This document shows positions 10,030 to 19,310 of a DNA stretch of 64,000 bases, piece after piece. Location: NCBI RefSeq assembly GCF_014202905.1, contig NZ_JACHHY010000009.1:1-64000 (forward strand), in the 5' to 3' direction. The notes under the pieces are model-generated. The model was not told the origin of the DNA, did not search any database, and saw only the letters and a program-made list of their open reading frames with translations. The translations under genes and the position numbers were made by a program. The stretch comes from Chitinivorax tropicus. Lineage in GTDB: Bacteria > Pseudomonadota > Gammaproteobacteria > Burkholderiales > SCOH01. Position 1 is the stretch's first letter; every line of letters starts with the position of its first letter.

Positions 10030-10377
10030 GAGTGGCCTTTCTGGTGTCGTTTTTCAAAATCTGGCGTCGCTTGAACGGGGACGAACCGGGCGGGAAGAAA
10101 GTATCAGCGCCCGCCACGGGCCATCGCGGTCGCGCAGACATAACGCCGCGCTTCGACACTTTTCCGGCAGGGCCGGATGATTGAAAACAGACAGGCGATC
10201 ACGCAATTTTCCTTGGATTTCAGAAAAAACAGCAAAATGGTTTGCAGTGGAATCGGGGTATAATCCTACCTGACTAAATGGTGCACTGCAAAGAAAAGAC
10301 TGGCCTCGCCCAGCCGCGCGCTTCCATTTGAATCAACAAGCAAATTTCCGAACTCTGTTTTTTGAAGACGCAATATC
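10030..10377. promoter_or_regulatory. Divergent promoter region alaA / Mth938-domain gene
   Basis: About 350 bases between two divergent genes, with no coding frame of its own. TATAAT at 10259-10264 is a good -10 for the rightward gene, though no matching -35 is clear. The leftward promoter was not identified. Confidence 0.4.
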
Positions 10378-10743
10378 ATGAAGCTGCACTTGTCCACGAC
10401 TGAAGGAAACCTTTTCACGGGCTATGGCGAGGGTCATGTCGAAATCAATCGAGAGCGGCATGAGGGCAGCCTGCTGGTTGGCAGCAATGTGATTGTCAGG
10501 TGGCCAGTCACCGACTTCGCCAGCCTGGATGAAAGTCATTTCGCAACCATTCTCGAATATGCGCCGGAAGTCGTGCTGCTGGGCACCGGCAAAAGCCTGC
10601 GCTTTCCACACCCTCGGCTATACAAGGCATTGACCGCGCAGCAGATCGGGATTGAGATGATGGACACGGCTGCACTATGCCGGACTTACAACATCCTGAC
10701 GACCGAAGGCCGTCGGGTCATGGCGGCAATCGTCCATCGCTGA
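10378..10743 (+). CDS. Mth938-domain (DUF498/NDUFAF3-like) protein
   Basis: 121 residues. The core pattern (VIVRWPV near residue 40, then EVVLLGTGKSLRFPHP near 64-79, then IGIEMMDTAALCRTYNIL) is that of the Mth938/DUF498 family, small soluble proteins related to mitochondrial complex I assembly factor NDUFAF3. The bacterial role is not established. It is the only gene of its orientation here and is divergent from alaA. Confidence 0.85.
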   Translation: MKLHLSTTEGNLFTGYGEGHVEINRERHEGSLLVGSNVIVRWPVTDFASLDESHFATILEYAPEVVLLGTGKSLRFPHPRLYKALTAQQIGIEMMDTAALCRTYNILTTEGRRVMAAIVHR

Positions 10744-10776
10744 GCAGTGCGCCTAGCCCCATAACCATGCCGATCA

Positions 10777-11616
10777 TCACCGGCAAAAAGGCGAGTCTCC
10801 GCTCCGGTAAACCCACTCCGTCTTGGTCTGTGTCACCCCATCTGCAGCCCATTCGCCCCGTTGTAAAGCAGTGAACAGTTGTTCGGCCCGTGTTGCCACC
10901 CGCTTTGCCAATGTGGGATCGGCTGGGGTGTCATAGCGAAATGACATTTCGGCAAAACGCAGCTGCGAATCAGGCTCATACCAAAGAGTCACACCTGCTT
11001 CTGCCCACGCCCCACCCAAGTCGATGCTCGGTAAGGTGTAGGTATGCTCCTGAATATGCAAGCCATTGACCGCCTGAAGCTTTGCGTCGCCTGGCAGGGT
11101 TTTCAGTATGCTGAACATCCCCGCAGCCTCTTCCACTGAGCCAGGGGTGCGATCCACATTGATTGACGCAGAGCGGGACAACTTGATATCCAAAGGCGGG
11201 CTGATGTCTTCTTCCAGTTTACCCTTTGCGCTACCGTCCCCCAGATGAAGCTGATTGACCCTGGTCTGATCAGCAGAGCGGGTCTTTAGCGTCATGACAC
11301 GGCGCTTGGCATCCCACCGCTCTCGGAGAATGTAACCAGCCTGTTGCAGCGTGCATTGTCCCGGCACATCCAGAAACTGGATTGCGCGTCGTTTGCCCTT
11401 CTTTACCTTCCCCCTGGTCTGGGCGGCAAGCTCCACCTCGGTGGCAAGTACAAACTGGCGCGCATATTCCTGGATGGATCTATCGAGGTTTTCAGCCTGG
11501 AAAGGCGCCAACAACAAAGGTAATTTGAACTCTCTGGACAAAGGCTCTGCCTTGACCGCACATATTGATGACCACCCCAGCACTGCCATGCAAACCAACT
11601 GATTCAATAACCGCAT
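10777..11616 (-). CDS. Secreted CYTH-like domain protein
   Basis: 279 residues from ATG 11616. That start is supported by AAGGTGA just upstream; a start 10 codons earlier would lie inside the porin terminator hairpin. Residues 1-24 form a signal peptide (LVCMAVLGWSSICAVKAEPL). After it, EFKLPL, a YFDT-like segment (QFLDVPGQCTLQQAGYILRER, given in part) and RRVMTLKTR follow the beta-strand order of CYTH domains: an EFK start, a DT/DxP loop, an AG-x-x-LR-x-R strand and TLK. CYTH proteins bind polyphosphate-type ligands in a tunnel. The usual ExExK start is reduced to REFKL. Substrate unknown. An exported CYTH-like protein is unusual. Confidence 0.55.
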   Translation of the reverse strand: MRLLNQLVCMAVLGWSSICAVKAEPLSREFKLPLLLAPFQAENLDRSIQEYARQFVLATEVELAAQTRGKVKKGKRRAIQFLDVPGQCTLQQAGYILRERWDAKRRVMTLKTRSADQTRVNQLHLGDGSAKGKLEEDISPPLDIKLSRSASINVDRTPGSVEEAAGMFSILKTLPGDAKLQAVNGLHIQEHTYTLPSIDLGGAWAEAGVTLWYEPDSQLRFAEMSFRYDTPADPTLAKRVATRAEQLFTALQRGEWAADGVTQTKTEWVYRSGDSPFCR

Positions 11617-11628
11617 ACTCACCTTGTC

Positions 11629-11656
11629 AAAAAAAAGCTGCCTCAAAAGAGGCAGC
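11629..11656 (-). terminator. Intrinsic terminator of porin gene 1
   Basis: GCTGCCTC / GAGGCAGC stem (11637-11656) with a 4-nt loop, followed in the minus direction by eight T residues (11636-11629). It stops transcription of the porin at 11749-13182 and isolates the CYTH-like gene that starts 13 bp further on. Confidence 0.9.
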
Positions 11657-11748
11657 CTTATCCATCCAAACCCATCTGTCGTCAGGCTCTGTTGGCATGG
11701 CTGGACACAACGACCATGCCACCCGCCGACAGATCGGCATGATGACCA

Positions 11749-13182
11749 TTAAAAATTGTGGCTGATGCCAATCTGGTATGAGCTTGGGTCCGAGCCACGC
11801 GGCGTGGTGACAAAAGGAGACTGCCTGCCACTGTCCGTTCCAACCGATCCATTGATGAAGAAGTTGTATGCAGCATTGGCCTCGTTCTCAACCCGTGCAA
11901 CCGTCGCAAACAAATTGGTACGCTTCGACAGATTGTAGAAACCAGTCAGTTGATAGTATTGAGCGCCAGAATCGTTATCGGTACTGCCATTCCATTGTTT
12001 GATATCGTTGGCCTTGGCGTAGGTGGCAAACATATCAAAGGCATCCGAGAACTTATAGCTGGTGCTGAGTACCCAGGTTTCACGGCTGGCATCACTGACA
12101 ATTTGTGGGTTGCCAGTCAAGCGACTCAGGTTTTGGACGGCCTGAGCAAAGTTGGCATTGTATTTGTTGACCTGCCGCTCAAACACCATGCCGATGCGGA
12201 ACGCCTGGCTCAGGTTGGCACCCAGGGAAAACTTGACGCCATAAGCCTTGTCGATGATGCCGCCCGCCACCAACGGCACCGGGTCCTTTTCCTGCATGAA
12301 GGCCAGACTGGTGAACAACCAACCCGGGAAATACGCCACAGTGACCTCAGTGGCTTGTGGTCTGACTTCACGCCCGCCGGTCAGGCGATTCAAGCCGCCA
12401 GCAATCTGGGCCAAGCCATTGGCGCCGGTATCTTCCAGGTTGTATTTGCCTTTGGACTCAGGGGCGGTCGCAGCCACCAGTGCGGACAACCCTTTGAAAT
12501 TCGGTGTGCGGTATTGCACAACATTGCTGGCTCGGTTGCCGACGTTGTAAAACGGTACAGCAAAGCTCGACAAGGCACCCAGCGGGTTGGTCGGCAGCGC
12601 AGCGGTATTGGGCAGGAAGCCCGCAGCCGCACCACCAGAGTTGAATGCATAACCGAGAACAGCCAACGCTGTGGAGTTATTGCCAGACCGCAATAAGTGC
12701 AATTCATTGGGCACATGTTTGTCAAAGTACATGTCCAGGCGACCAGCCTGGATCGTGCCGAAACGCCCTTTCAAGCCCACAAAGGACTGGCGGGTACCGA
12801 TCGTTGCCTGCCCAGAGGCTGGCTTGGACACATCAGAGAATGCACAACCAACATAGCCGCAACCATCGTCAGGTTTGATGGCGGATTCAATCTGAAAGAA
12901 TGCGGACATGCCATCCCCGAGATCTTCTTGCCCCTTGATCCCCAGGTGAGACAACGCATCGGTCACACGGGTACGGCTTGGAATATCTTTTTGCCCATTT
13001 GCCAACAAGGCATTGATGGGTGTGTTGTAAGGTGAATTTGCGTCATATTGCGTTGCGCCTTTGGCTTGAACTTGCTCCAACCCCATCGCGACGTGACCAT
13101 ACACGGTCACTGAATCCGCAGCAAATGCCACAGGCATTGCCAATGCAAGGCTGACTGCCAGCACGGAACGCTTGATTTGCAT
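11749..13182 (-). CDS. Gram-negative trimeric porin (Burkholderia/Neisseria type)
   Basis: 477 residues from ATG 13182. AGGGAG lies 7 nt upstream, and the predicted product opens with a clean signal peptide (MQIKRSVLAVSLALAMPVAFA). The mature start DSVTVYGHVAMGLEQ, the internal RQSFVGLKGRFGTIQAGR and the terminal aromatic residue (ISHNF) are signatures of 16-strand general porins of betaproteobacteria. It forms outer-membrane diffusion channels. It is longer than the neighbouring porin (477 against 376), with extra loops. Cys pairs in DGCGYVGC suggest a disulfide in a loop. Own promoter and terminator. Confidence 0.93.
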   Translation of the reverse strand: MQIKRSVLAVSLALAMPVAFAADSVTVYGHVAMGLEQVQAKGATQYDANSPYNTPINALLANGQKDIPSRTRVTDALSHLGIKGQEDLGDGMSAFFQIESAIKPDDGCGYVGCAFSDVSKPASGQATIGTRQSFVGLKGRFGTIQAGRLDMYFDKHVPNELHLLRSGNNSTALAVLGYAFNSGGAAAGFLPNTAALPTNPLGALSSFAVPFYNVGNRASNVVQYRTPNFKGLSALVAATAPESKGKYNLEDTGANGLAQIAGGLNRLTGGREVRPQATEVTVAYFPGWLFTSLAFMQEKDPVPLVAGGIIDKAYGVKFSLGANLSQAFRIGMVFERQVNKYNANFAQAVQNLSRLTGNPQIVSDASRETWVLSTSYKFSDAFDMFATYAKANDIKQWNGSTDNDSGAQYYQLTGFYNLSKRTNLFATVARVENEANAAYNFFINGSVGTDSGRQSPFVTTPRGSDPSSYQIGISHNF

Positions 13183-13350
13183 AATGTGTCTCCCTGTTGA
13201 TGTCTGGATGATGCCAGCACATACGTTTTCATAGACCCAATTCGGGTTTCTACTGATTGTGCCAAGCGCCACGGAAAGGTGACAAGTGCTTTTACTCTGA
13301 TCAGTCTAGTTCACTTGCACGCATGTTGCGAATATGCAACCAGCAATGGA

Positions 13351-13376
13351 AAACGGGTGCCCGAAGGCACCCGTTT
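13351..13376 (-). terminator. Intrinsic terminator of porin gene 2
   Basis: Eleven-bp stem AAACGGGTGCC / GGCACCCGTTT. In the minus direction it has a UUCG tetraloop and ends in GTTTTCC. It lies 25 bp after the porin stop codon. Confidence 0.85.
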
Positions 13377-13400
13377 CTTGTAGGACGTACTAAGTCAGAC

Positions 13401-14531
13401 TTAGAACTTGTGACGCAGACCTACGCCAAAGGCTTGTGGGTCTTGGCCAGCTTTCACGCCCAGCGAGTTGGTGTCGAAGTCAAATGCTGCATTCTTCTGG
13501 TTGTCGATCTTGGTGAAGAACGCCATTGCTTCGGTGCGCTTGGAGAACGCATAACCCGCGCCGATCATGAATTGCTTAGCGCCAGTGTCATCAGTCGTTT
13601 CGAACGAAGCAGACTTCAGCTTACGCGCTTCTACGTATGCTGCACGCAGTTGTACTGCGCCGATGTCGTAAGTAGCGCCCAGCATCCAGCTGTCACGCTT
13701 GCGCTTAAAGGAAGAATTGGCGCCAGCTGCAGGCCGCTTCTCTTCAGTGTGCTCAAGCGCGGTGGTGATCTTGGCTGGGCCGAACTTGACTGCAGCAAAG
13801 CCAATAAACGCATCAGCCTTAACATCGGCACCAACGCGCTGCTTTACTGTTGTGCCATTAACAGTAGATTCCTTAATACCTACGAAATCCAAACCAGCAT
13901 CTTCATGGTGCACATAACCGATGCCACCTTCAAACATATTCCCCTTGAAGACTGCATTTGCAGACCACAGGCTGGTATCAATTGCCTTGTCTGTAGCATT
14001 TGCAGGCTCTTTGTTTTCAGCGGTAGCATACATCACCGATGCAGTGAATCCGCCCATGCTGGGGCTTTCATACCAAACTGCATTGTCGGCGCGCCGGTCA
14101 GCACGGTGCATCAGACCCTTCGCACCGTTGATGTCTGCGGAACCCACCATACCGGAGGTCAAATCGCCGGTCAGCTTGTAAGGTGTGTCGTGACGACCCA
14201 GCTTTACGGCACCGAAGCCGCCAGCCAAGCCGATGAAAGAGTTACGGGAAGCGAAGGTGCCGCTGGTGCCATCATCCAGTTTGACAGCCTGTTCAACCTG
14301 CCAAACTGCCTTCATGCCACCACCCAGCTCTTCCTGGCCCTTGAAGCCCAGGCGAGAGGTCCAGTCAGCAACGCGCGTTTTGGAGATCGAAGCAGCGGTA
14401 TCGGTCGAATTCGCCTTGATTTGCTCCAAGCCCACACGAGCCTGACCGTACAGGGTAACGCTGTTCTCAGCCATGACAGCAGGGGCAGCAACTGCGCCAG
14501 CAACTGCGAGGGCGATCAATTTCTTGTTCAT
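13401..14531 (-). CDS. Gram-negative trimeric porin
   Basis: 376 residues, the standard length for betaproteobacterial general porins. Signal peptide at residues 1-21 (MNKKLIALAVAGAVAAPAVMA). The mature protein starts ENSVTLYGQARVGLEQ and ends GLRHKF with C-terminal Phe, the outer-membrane assembly signal. SRNSFIGLAGGFGAVKLGRHD is the conserved strand-loop of the family. It is a close structural relative of the longer porin immediately downstream but has its own terminator, so the two are separately transcribed. Confidence 0.95.
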   Translation of the reverse strand: MNKKLIALAVAGAVAAPAVMAENSVTLYGQARVGLEQIKANSTDTAASISKTRVADWTSRLGFKGQEELGGGMKAVWQVEQAVKLDDGTSGTFASRNSFIGLAGGFGAVKLGRHDTPYKLTGDLTSGMVGSADINGAKGLMHRADRRADNAVWYESPSMGGFTASVMYATAENKEPANATDKAIDTSLWSANAVFKGNMFEGGIGYVHHEDAGLDFVGIKESTVNGTTVKQRVGADVKADAFIGFAAVKFGPAKITTALEHTEEKRPAAGANSSFKRKRDSWMLGATYDIGAVQLRAAYVEARKLKSASFETTDDTGAKQFMIGAGYAFSKRTEAMAFFTKIDNQKNAAFDFDTNSLGVKAGQDPQAFGVGLRHKF

Positions 14532-14762
14532 TCGATGCTCCTTGATATTTTCTATCTTAGTTGGCAGCCGTGTCTCAGCACGGCCAGCTCCCTAGAGGGA
14601 AACTTGATATTCATTTTGCCAAATGGTTTAAAAAAACGGCAAGCTTGCACGCGGCTTCCGACGAATTTATCCGCGCCCGCGTTGCATTTTCGCAACACTC
14701 TGCCGACATATTGTCTTATCCATGCATTACAGGGCGATGACAACATGCGCTCAAGCGGATCA

Positions 14763-15551
14763 TCAGAAGAATAGCCTTGCCAGCTCCTGTCCAGGCGATG
14801 GGGCGCGCATGAATGCCTCACCGACCAAAAAGGTGTGGACGGCATGTGTGCGCATCTGTAGCACATCAGCTGGCGTCAAGATGCCGCTTTCTGTCACCAC
14901 GATCCGATCGGATCCGATCTTGGGCAACAGCGCCAGGGTAGCGTCCAATGACACTTCGAAAGTACGTAGATTGCGGTTGTTGACGCCAATGAGCGGGGTT
15001 TGCAGTTGCAATGCGGCTTGCAATTCCATCTCATCATGCACTTCAACCAACACGGCCATGCCCAGCGATGCTGCGACCTGTTCGAAGTGTTGCATGGTGG
15101 GCAGATCCAGGGCGGCGGCAATCAGTAGAATGCAATCAGCCCCCATTGCCCGCGCTTCGACCACTTGGTATTCGTCCACCAGGAAGTCCTTGCGCAACAC
15201 GGGCAGGTTACACGCGGCCCGTGCGGCTTGCAGGTAACTGACATCGCCTTGAAAGAACTGACGATCAGTCAACACTGACAGACAGGCCGCACCATGCTCA
15301 GCATAGCTGCCGGCGATCTCCGCTGGCTGAAAATCCGGTCGGATCACCCCTTTGCTGGGGCTGGCTTTTTTGATTTCAGCGATGACAGCGGGCAGGCCTT
15401 GCTGCAATTTTTGGCGGATCGCACCGACAAAATCCCTGGCGGGTGCTTGCGCCAAAGCCTGCTCACGCAGTTGTTCAAGTGATTTAGCAGCACGCGCAGC
15501 GGCTACTTCCTGGTGTTTGACCTTCAGGATGGTATTCAGGATGTCCGACAT
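14763..15551 (-). CDS. trpC: Indole-3-glycerol phosphate synthase
   Basis: 262 residues, a monofunctional TrpC (beta/alpha barrel). It closes the indole ring of carboxyphenylamino-deoxyribulose phosphate in tryptophan synthesis. [11 protein letters not shown] (about 58-68) and [13 protein letters not shown] (about 118-130) carry the catalytic and substrate-binding residues; [12 protein letters not shown] and VTESGI are the phosphate-site loops. No other trp gene lies in the window on the downstream side; upstream is a short gap and then a divergent membrane protein gene. Confidence 0.96.
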   Translation of the reverse strand: MSDILNTILKVKHQEVAAARAAKSLEQLREQALAQAPARDFVGAIRQKLQQGLPAVIAEIKKASPSKGVIRPDFQPAEIAGSYAEHGAACLSVLTDRQFFQGDVSYLQAARAACNLPVLRKDFLVDEYQVVEARAMGADCILLIAAALDLPTMQHFEQVAASLGMAVLVEVHDEMELQAALQLQTPLIGVNNRNLRTFEVSLDATLALLPKIGSDRIVVTESGILTPADVLQMRTHAVHTFLVGEAFMRAPSPGQELARLFF

Positions 15552-15827
15552 GGGATTTCAAAATCCGGGCGACAAAAAAGAGGCCCTATTGTAGTGACGC
15601 AACGCAGCAGGCTCAACCATCCGATTACGGTGGCATGAAGCGCCCCCGCATGCAAACAGGGTCTGACAGGGGCATGGATAGATGCCATCAAGGCATCGCT
15701 TGCAATTTCAGGCATAGCGGCGCTAAATAGCATTGGCAGTCACCCAATGTTTCAACCTGCGGTTCCGGCCCATCAGGCCGCTGACGTCAAGATGGAAAAC
15801 AAGAACGATTCCCGAGGAGACGACCCC

Positions 15828-16607
15828 ATGCAGGACATGCTGCAGCAGGAGCAGGCTGTACCCAGTTTTCCCACGATCCGCAATGTTCCGATCCAGGCCG
15901 CGTTCAGGTGGCTGCACCTCGCCCTCCGGGACATACGCCGTGCGCCTTTCCCCTGTTTGTTCTATGGGGTCGTGTTCAGCCTGATGGGGCTGTTGTTGCA
16001 TTGGATGTTTGTTGCCGCCCCACATCAGACCATCACCTTGGCAACCGGCTTCATGTTGGTCGGCCCCTTTCTGGCGATGGGTCTGTATGAAACCAGCCGG
16101 CGGCTGGAGGCCCACGAACAGGTTTCCTTGCTGACGACGCTGACGGCGTGGCGCAACAATCTGTCTGGAATCGGCTTGTTTGCCATGATCCTGGCGTTGA
16201 TGTTTGCAGGCTGGATGCGGGTGTCAGTGGTGGTCTTCGCTCTCTTCTACACAGATCAGATCCCCACGCTGGACAGTATGTTATCGACGACTTTTTTTAC
16301 TGAGGACAATCTGTCTTTTCTGCTGGTGTATTTCAGCAGCGGTTTCATCTTTGCCCTGCTGGTGTTCGCCATCAGCGTGGTATCCATCCCCATGCTGCTC
16401 GACCGCGATGGAGACACCTTGATCGCCATCTTCACCAGTAGCCTGGCGATGTGGCGCAACCCAGCGGCCATGACCGTTTGGGGGCTGATCGTGGTCAGCG
16501 CTTGCCTCATCGGGTTTCTGACCTACTACATCGGCCTGATCATCACCATGCCGATCATCGGCTTGGCCAGCTGGCACGCTTATCGGGACTTGGTTGATCA
16601 GTTGTGA
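15828..16607 (+). CDS. DUF2189 family integral membrane protein
   Basis: 259 residues from ATG 15828, chosen because GAGGAGA lies 7 nt upstream; longer in-frame starts at 15747 and 15792 have no ribosome-binding site. Six or so hydrophobic segments (near 40-60, 68-85, 110-135, 160-185, 205-225 and 230-250) and conserved blocks (GPFLAMGLYETSRRLE near 80, then the loop with SMLLDRDGD-like IPMLLDRDGD) identify the DUF2189 family of inner-membrane proteins, often seen near cytochrome-oxidase genes. Function unknown. A weak hairpin follows (16635-16652). Confidence 0.85.
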   Translation: MQDMLQQEQAVPSFPTIRNVPIQAAFRWLHLALRDIRRAPFPCLFYGVVFSLMGLLLHWMFVAAPHQTITLATGFMLVGPFLAMGLYETSRRLEAHEQVSLLTTLTAWRNNLSGIGLFAMILALMFAGWMRVSVVVFALFYTDQIPTLDSMLSTTFFTEDNLSFLLVYFSSGFIFALLVFAISVVSIPMLLDRDGDTLIAIFTSSLAMWRNPAAMTVWGLIVVSACLIGFLTYYIGLIITMPIIGLASWHAYRDLVDQL

Positions 16608-16634
16608 TCGCCAGGCCGGGCTGGACATGGCGCA

Positions 16635-16652
16635 GCCCCGCTGATGCGGGGC
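16635..16652. terminator. Weak hairpin between convergent genes
   Basis: GCCCCGC / GCGGGGC with loop TGAT, between the convergent DUF2189 gene and the SDR gene. The only T residues are in CTGAATTT on the plus side, so termination would be weak. Confidence 0.4.
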
Positions 16653-16663
16653 CTGAATTTAGC

Positions 16664-17413
16664 TCAATGCTCTTGCAATCGGGGCCTGAGCAGGATTTCG
16701 CTGACATCGACATGGTCGGGCTGTGAAATGGCGAACATGATGGCTGAGGCAACGTCTTCTGGCCTGAGGATTTCAGCATCCGGCCCCCATACCCCACCCT
16801 TGGATGTGACCTCTTCCCGGATCGGATCGACACGGATGCTCTTCGGCAGCTCGGTTGCCACCGCGCCGGGTTGGATATCTGTCACCCTTACCCCATAGTG
16901 CAGCGCCTCTTTGCGTAACGCATCTGACACGGCCCGAAGCCCTGCTTTGCTTGCACAGAACACGGCTGCAGAGGCAAACGTGACCGTGGCCGCCACCGAG
17001 CTCAGGTTGATGATGTGGCCACGCTTACGCTCTTTCATGCCAGGCAATACTGCCGCCATGGCATACAGCGCACCTTTCAGGTTGACATCGATGATCCGCT
17101 CCCACTCATCGACCCGCACCATGTGCATTGGTGACAGCGGCATGACGCCCGCGTTATTGATCAGGATATCGACCCCACCCAAGGTGGCCAGCTCTTTACC
17201 CAATGCCTCCATGGCTGCCCGGTCCGATACATCCACCGGGCGGGTCAACGCCTTCCCACCTGCCTGAGCCACCTCTTGCGCCAGGCTGTCCAGCAGGTTT
17301 TCCCGGCGTGCCGTCAGAACGAGTTCCGCCCCGCTGTCAGCAAGCGCACGCGTAGTCGCGGCACCGATTCCGCTTGATGCGCCTGTAATCCATATCCGCT
17401 TGCCTTGCAACAT
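16664..17413 (-). CDS. Short-chain dehydrogenase-like protein with Tyr-to-Phe active site
   Basis: 249 residues from ATG 17413 (MLQGKRIWITGASSGIG); an in-frame start 19 codons earlier would add a disordered, polar leader. The Rossmann motif TGASSGIG (about 9-16) and NNAGV are intact. The catalytic helix reads VFCASKAG, where classical SDR enzymes have Y-x-x-x-K. The DNA codon is TTC, so the catalytic Tyr is Phe while the Lys remains. The protein should still bind NAD(P)(H), but normal SDR proton transfer is doubtful. Reaction unknown. Single gene facing DUF2189. Confidence 0.8.
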   Translation of the reverse strand: MLQGKRIWITGASSGIGAATTRALADSGAELVLTARRENLLDSLAQEVAQAGGKALTRPVDVSDRAAMEALGKELATLGGVDILINNAGVMPLSPMHMVRVDEWERIIDVNLKGALYAMAAVLPGMKERKRGHIINLSSVAATVTFASAAVFCASKAGLRAVSDALRKEALHYGVRVTDIQPGAVATELPKSIRVDPIREEVTSKGGVWGPDAEILRPEDVASAIMFAISQPDHVDVSEILLRPRLQEH

Positions 17414-17723
17414 CTTTACCAGATCTCCCTGTTTGTCACCTGTGCTACGCCTATCAGGTTCAGTTGCCATGATTTTCAGCCTGCGTCGAATCGCATATCA
17501 GAGCCCCTGCGAGGGAGCGTGGCGGACTCATGACCCAGACCCACAGTTTCCGACCTATCGCTTGCTCGGTGATACTTGATTGGTGGGCATTCTATTACAA
17601 ACCATCGGTACGATCAGCGTTTGCTTCCACTACTGATGACGATGAGTGGCATCTGTGAAGAGGCGGTTTGTATTGCAACCGGGGGCGAACACCTTTACCG
17701 GATGCACGCCCCCGCCATTCAGC

Positions 17724-18053
17724 TTACTTTTTCTTGAAAGGCTCTGCCTTTACCGGCTCACCTTTGCGATTACACATTGGCGGGTTGGTCATGCCAAGCG
17801 TCAGCAGGTTGCCACCATTGATCAAACAAGTGAATTCCTTGCCATCCTTGGTTTTCAAATTGACATAGGTGTCGGTGCCGTCCACCCGCTTGTTCAGCAG
17901 CGTCAGTTCATTGGGTTGATAACCCAATACCCCTGCGGATTTGGACTTGATGTCATCATCTGACAGCATATTGGTCTTCCCCGCTACGGCAGCACAACCA
18001 GCCAATGCGGCAGCCATCACCATCACACCCAATCTTACCGAGAACGTGTACAT
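17724..18053 (-). CDS. Small lipoprotein, unknown function
   Basis: 109 residues from ATG 18053, with AAAGGA upstream. Residues 1-20 are a lipoprotein signal ending in the lipobox LAGC, so the mature protein is acylated at Cys. The body carries the segments SAGVLGYQPNELTLLNKRVDG and TKDGKEFTCLINGGN (given in part) and a Lys-rich tail. I do not recognise the family. A GC-rich hairpin without T-run (about 17680-17713) follows; otherwise the gap to the SDR gene is empty. Confidence 0.75.
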   Translation of the reverse strand: MYTFSVRLGVMVMAAALAGCAAVAGKTNMLSDDDIKSKSAGVLGYQPNELTLLNKRVDGTDTYVNLKTKDGKEFTCLINGGNLLTLGMTNPPMCNRKGEPVKAEPFKKK

Positions 18054-18275
18054 CAACTATCCTTTCCACTGACTTCAAGTCAACCAAAATCACAATCCAC
18101 CCTACTGGTACTCGATACCCTGGTGGTGCTCATATGAGGTGGGGACAGCGTCATGAGCGGCCACTCACCCCGGGCTCTCAAAAGATAGCACACTTATGAC
18201 ATACTGATCCGCCCCGCGCTTTGATCACACCTGCGGTACAGCGCTCTTCTATACAAGATAAGGACTCATGCTGGA

Positions 18276-19226
18276 ATGACTTGCAAGATTGTATTTCTTG
18301 ATCGTGGCAGCCTGCCTGCCACCCTCCGCGCGCCCCGGTTTGCCCATGAATGGCAGGACTACCCACAGACATCGCCCGATCAGGTCACAGCCCGCTTGCA
18401 AGGGGCACAGATCGCCATCACCAACAAGGTGCCGATCACCCGCGCCATGTTGCAGGCTTTACCGGATCTACAGCTGATCGCAGTAGCGGCAACCGGTGTC
18501 AACCCAATCGATCTGGCGGCCTGCCGGGATCACGGCGTCAGCGTCTGCAATATCCGCGACTACGCCCGGCATACCGTGCCAGAACATGTGATGATGCTGA
18601 TCCTGGCGCTGTCGCGGAATCTGCTGGCCTATCGGCAATCAGTTGATGCGGGCGAATGGCAGCAGTCGTCCCAGTTCTGTCTGTTCCAGCACCCGGTGCG
18701 GGACCTGGCGGACATGACCATCGGCATCTTTGGCAAGGGCTCACTGGGTGAAGGGGTCGCCAGACTGGCACAGGCATTTGGCATGCAGGTCTTGTTTGCC
18801 GAACGTAAAGGCGAGGCCCACACTCGACCCGGCTACATACCATTTGACGAGGTGCTGGCACAGGCCGATGTGATTTCGCTACATTTGCCCGCGTGTGATG
18901 CCACGCAGCACACTTTGTCCCATCGTGAATTTGCGCTGATGAAGCGTGACGCGCTAGTGATCAACACTGCACGGGGCAGCCTGGTCGATGAATTCGCGCT
19001 GGCTGAGGCGCTCAGCCAGCATCGGATCGGTGGCGCAGGGCTGGATGTCATCAGCCAGGAGCCGCCTCGGGACAGCAATCCACTGCTCGATCTCAGGCAC
19101 CCCAACCTGATCATCACCCCGCATTGCGCCTGGCTGGGCTCTGGTGCGCTCGCGGAGCTGAGCGGACAGCTGATCGGCAACATTGAATCATTTGTCGCAG
19201 GCCAGCCACACAATCTGGTGACATAA
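18276..19226 (+). CDS. D-2-hydroxyacid dehydrogenase
   Basis: 316 residues, an NAD-dependent D-isomer 2-hydroxyacid dehydrogenase resembling glycerate/hydroxypyruvate reductases. The nucleotide-binding motif is GKGSLG (residues 153-158). The catalytic Arg, Glu and His are all in place: Arg233 in NTARGSLVDE, Glu262 in SQEPP and His283 in TPHCAW. The exact substrate is not fixed by the sequence. The ribosome-binding site is weak (AAGGA about 12 nt upstream). It stands alone between the lipoprotein and a LysR gene. Confidence 0.9.
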   Translation: MTCKIVFLDRGSLPATLRAPRFAHEWQDYPQTSPDQVTARLQGAQIAITNKVPITRAMLQALPDLQLIAVAATGVNPIDLAACRDHGVSVCNIRDYARHTVPEHVMMLILALSRNLLAYRQSVDAGEWQQSSQFCLFQHPVRDLADMTIGIFGKGSLGEGVARLAQAFGMQVLFAERKGEAHTRPGYIPFDEVLAQADVISLHLPACDATQHTLSHREFALMKRDALVINTARGSLVDEFALAEALSQHRIGGAGLDVISQEPPRDSNPLLDLRHPNLIITPHCAWLGSGALAELSGQLIGNIESFVAGQPHNLVT

Positions 19227-19310
19227 GACGGCCCGCTCACGAAGACGAGGCAGTCGCTACGATCCACAATCATCAGAGCAGGTGCTGGGCAAAGGACTCT
19301 CCGACATGAA

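Noticed and set aside
8344-10377. Threonine attenuator or riboswitch before hom-thrC
   Set aside because: Gaps inside the operon are 3-18 bp and the alaA leader shows no Thr/Ile-rich leader peptide or convincing terminator/antiterminator pair.
13257-14774. 505-codon plus-strand frame opposite porin 2
   Set aside because: It is antisense to a clear porin with signal peptide and C-terminal Phe; its composition is not protein-like and there is no ribosome-binding site.
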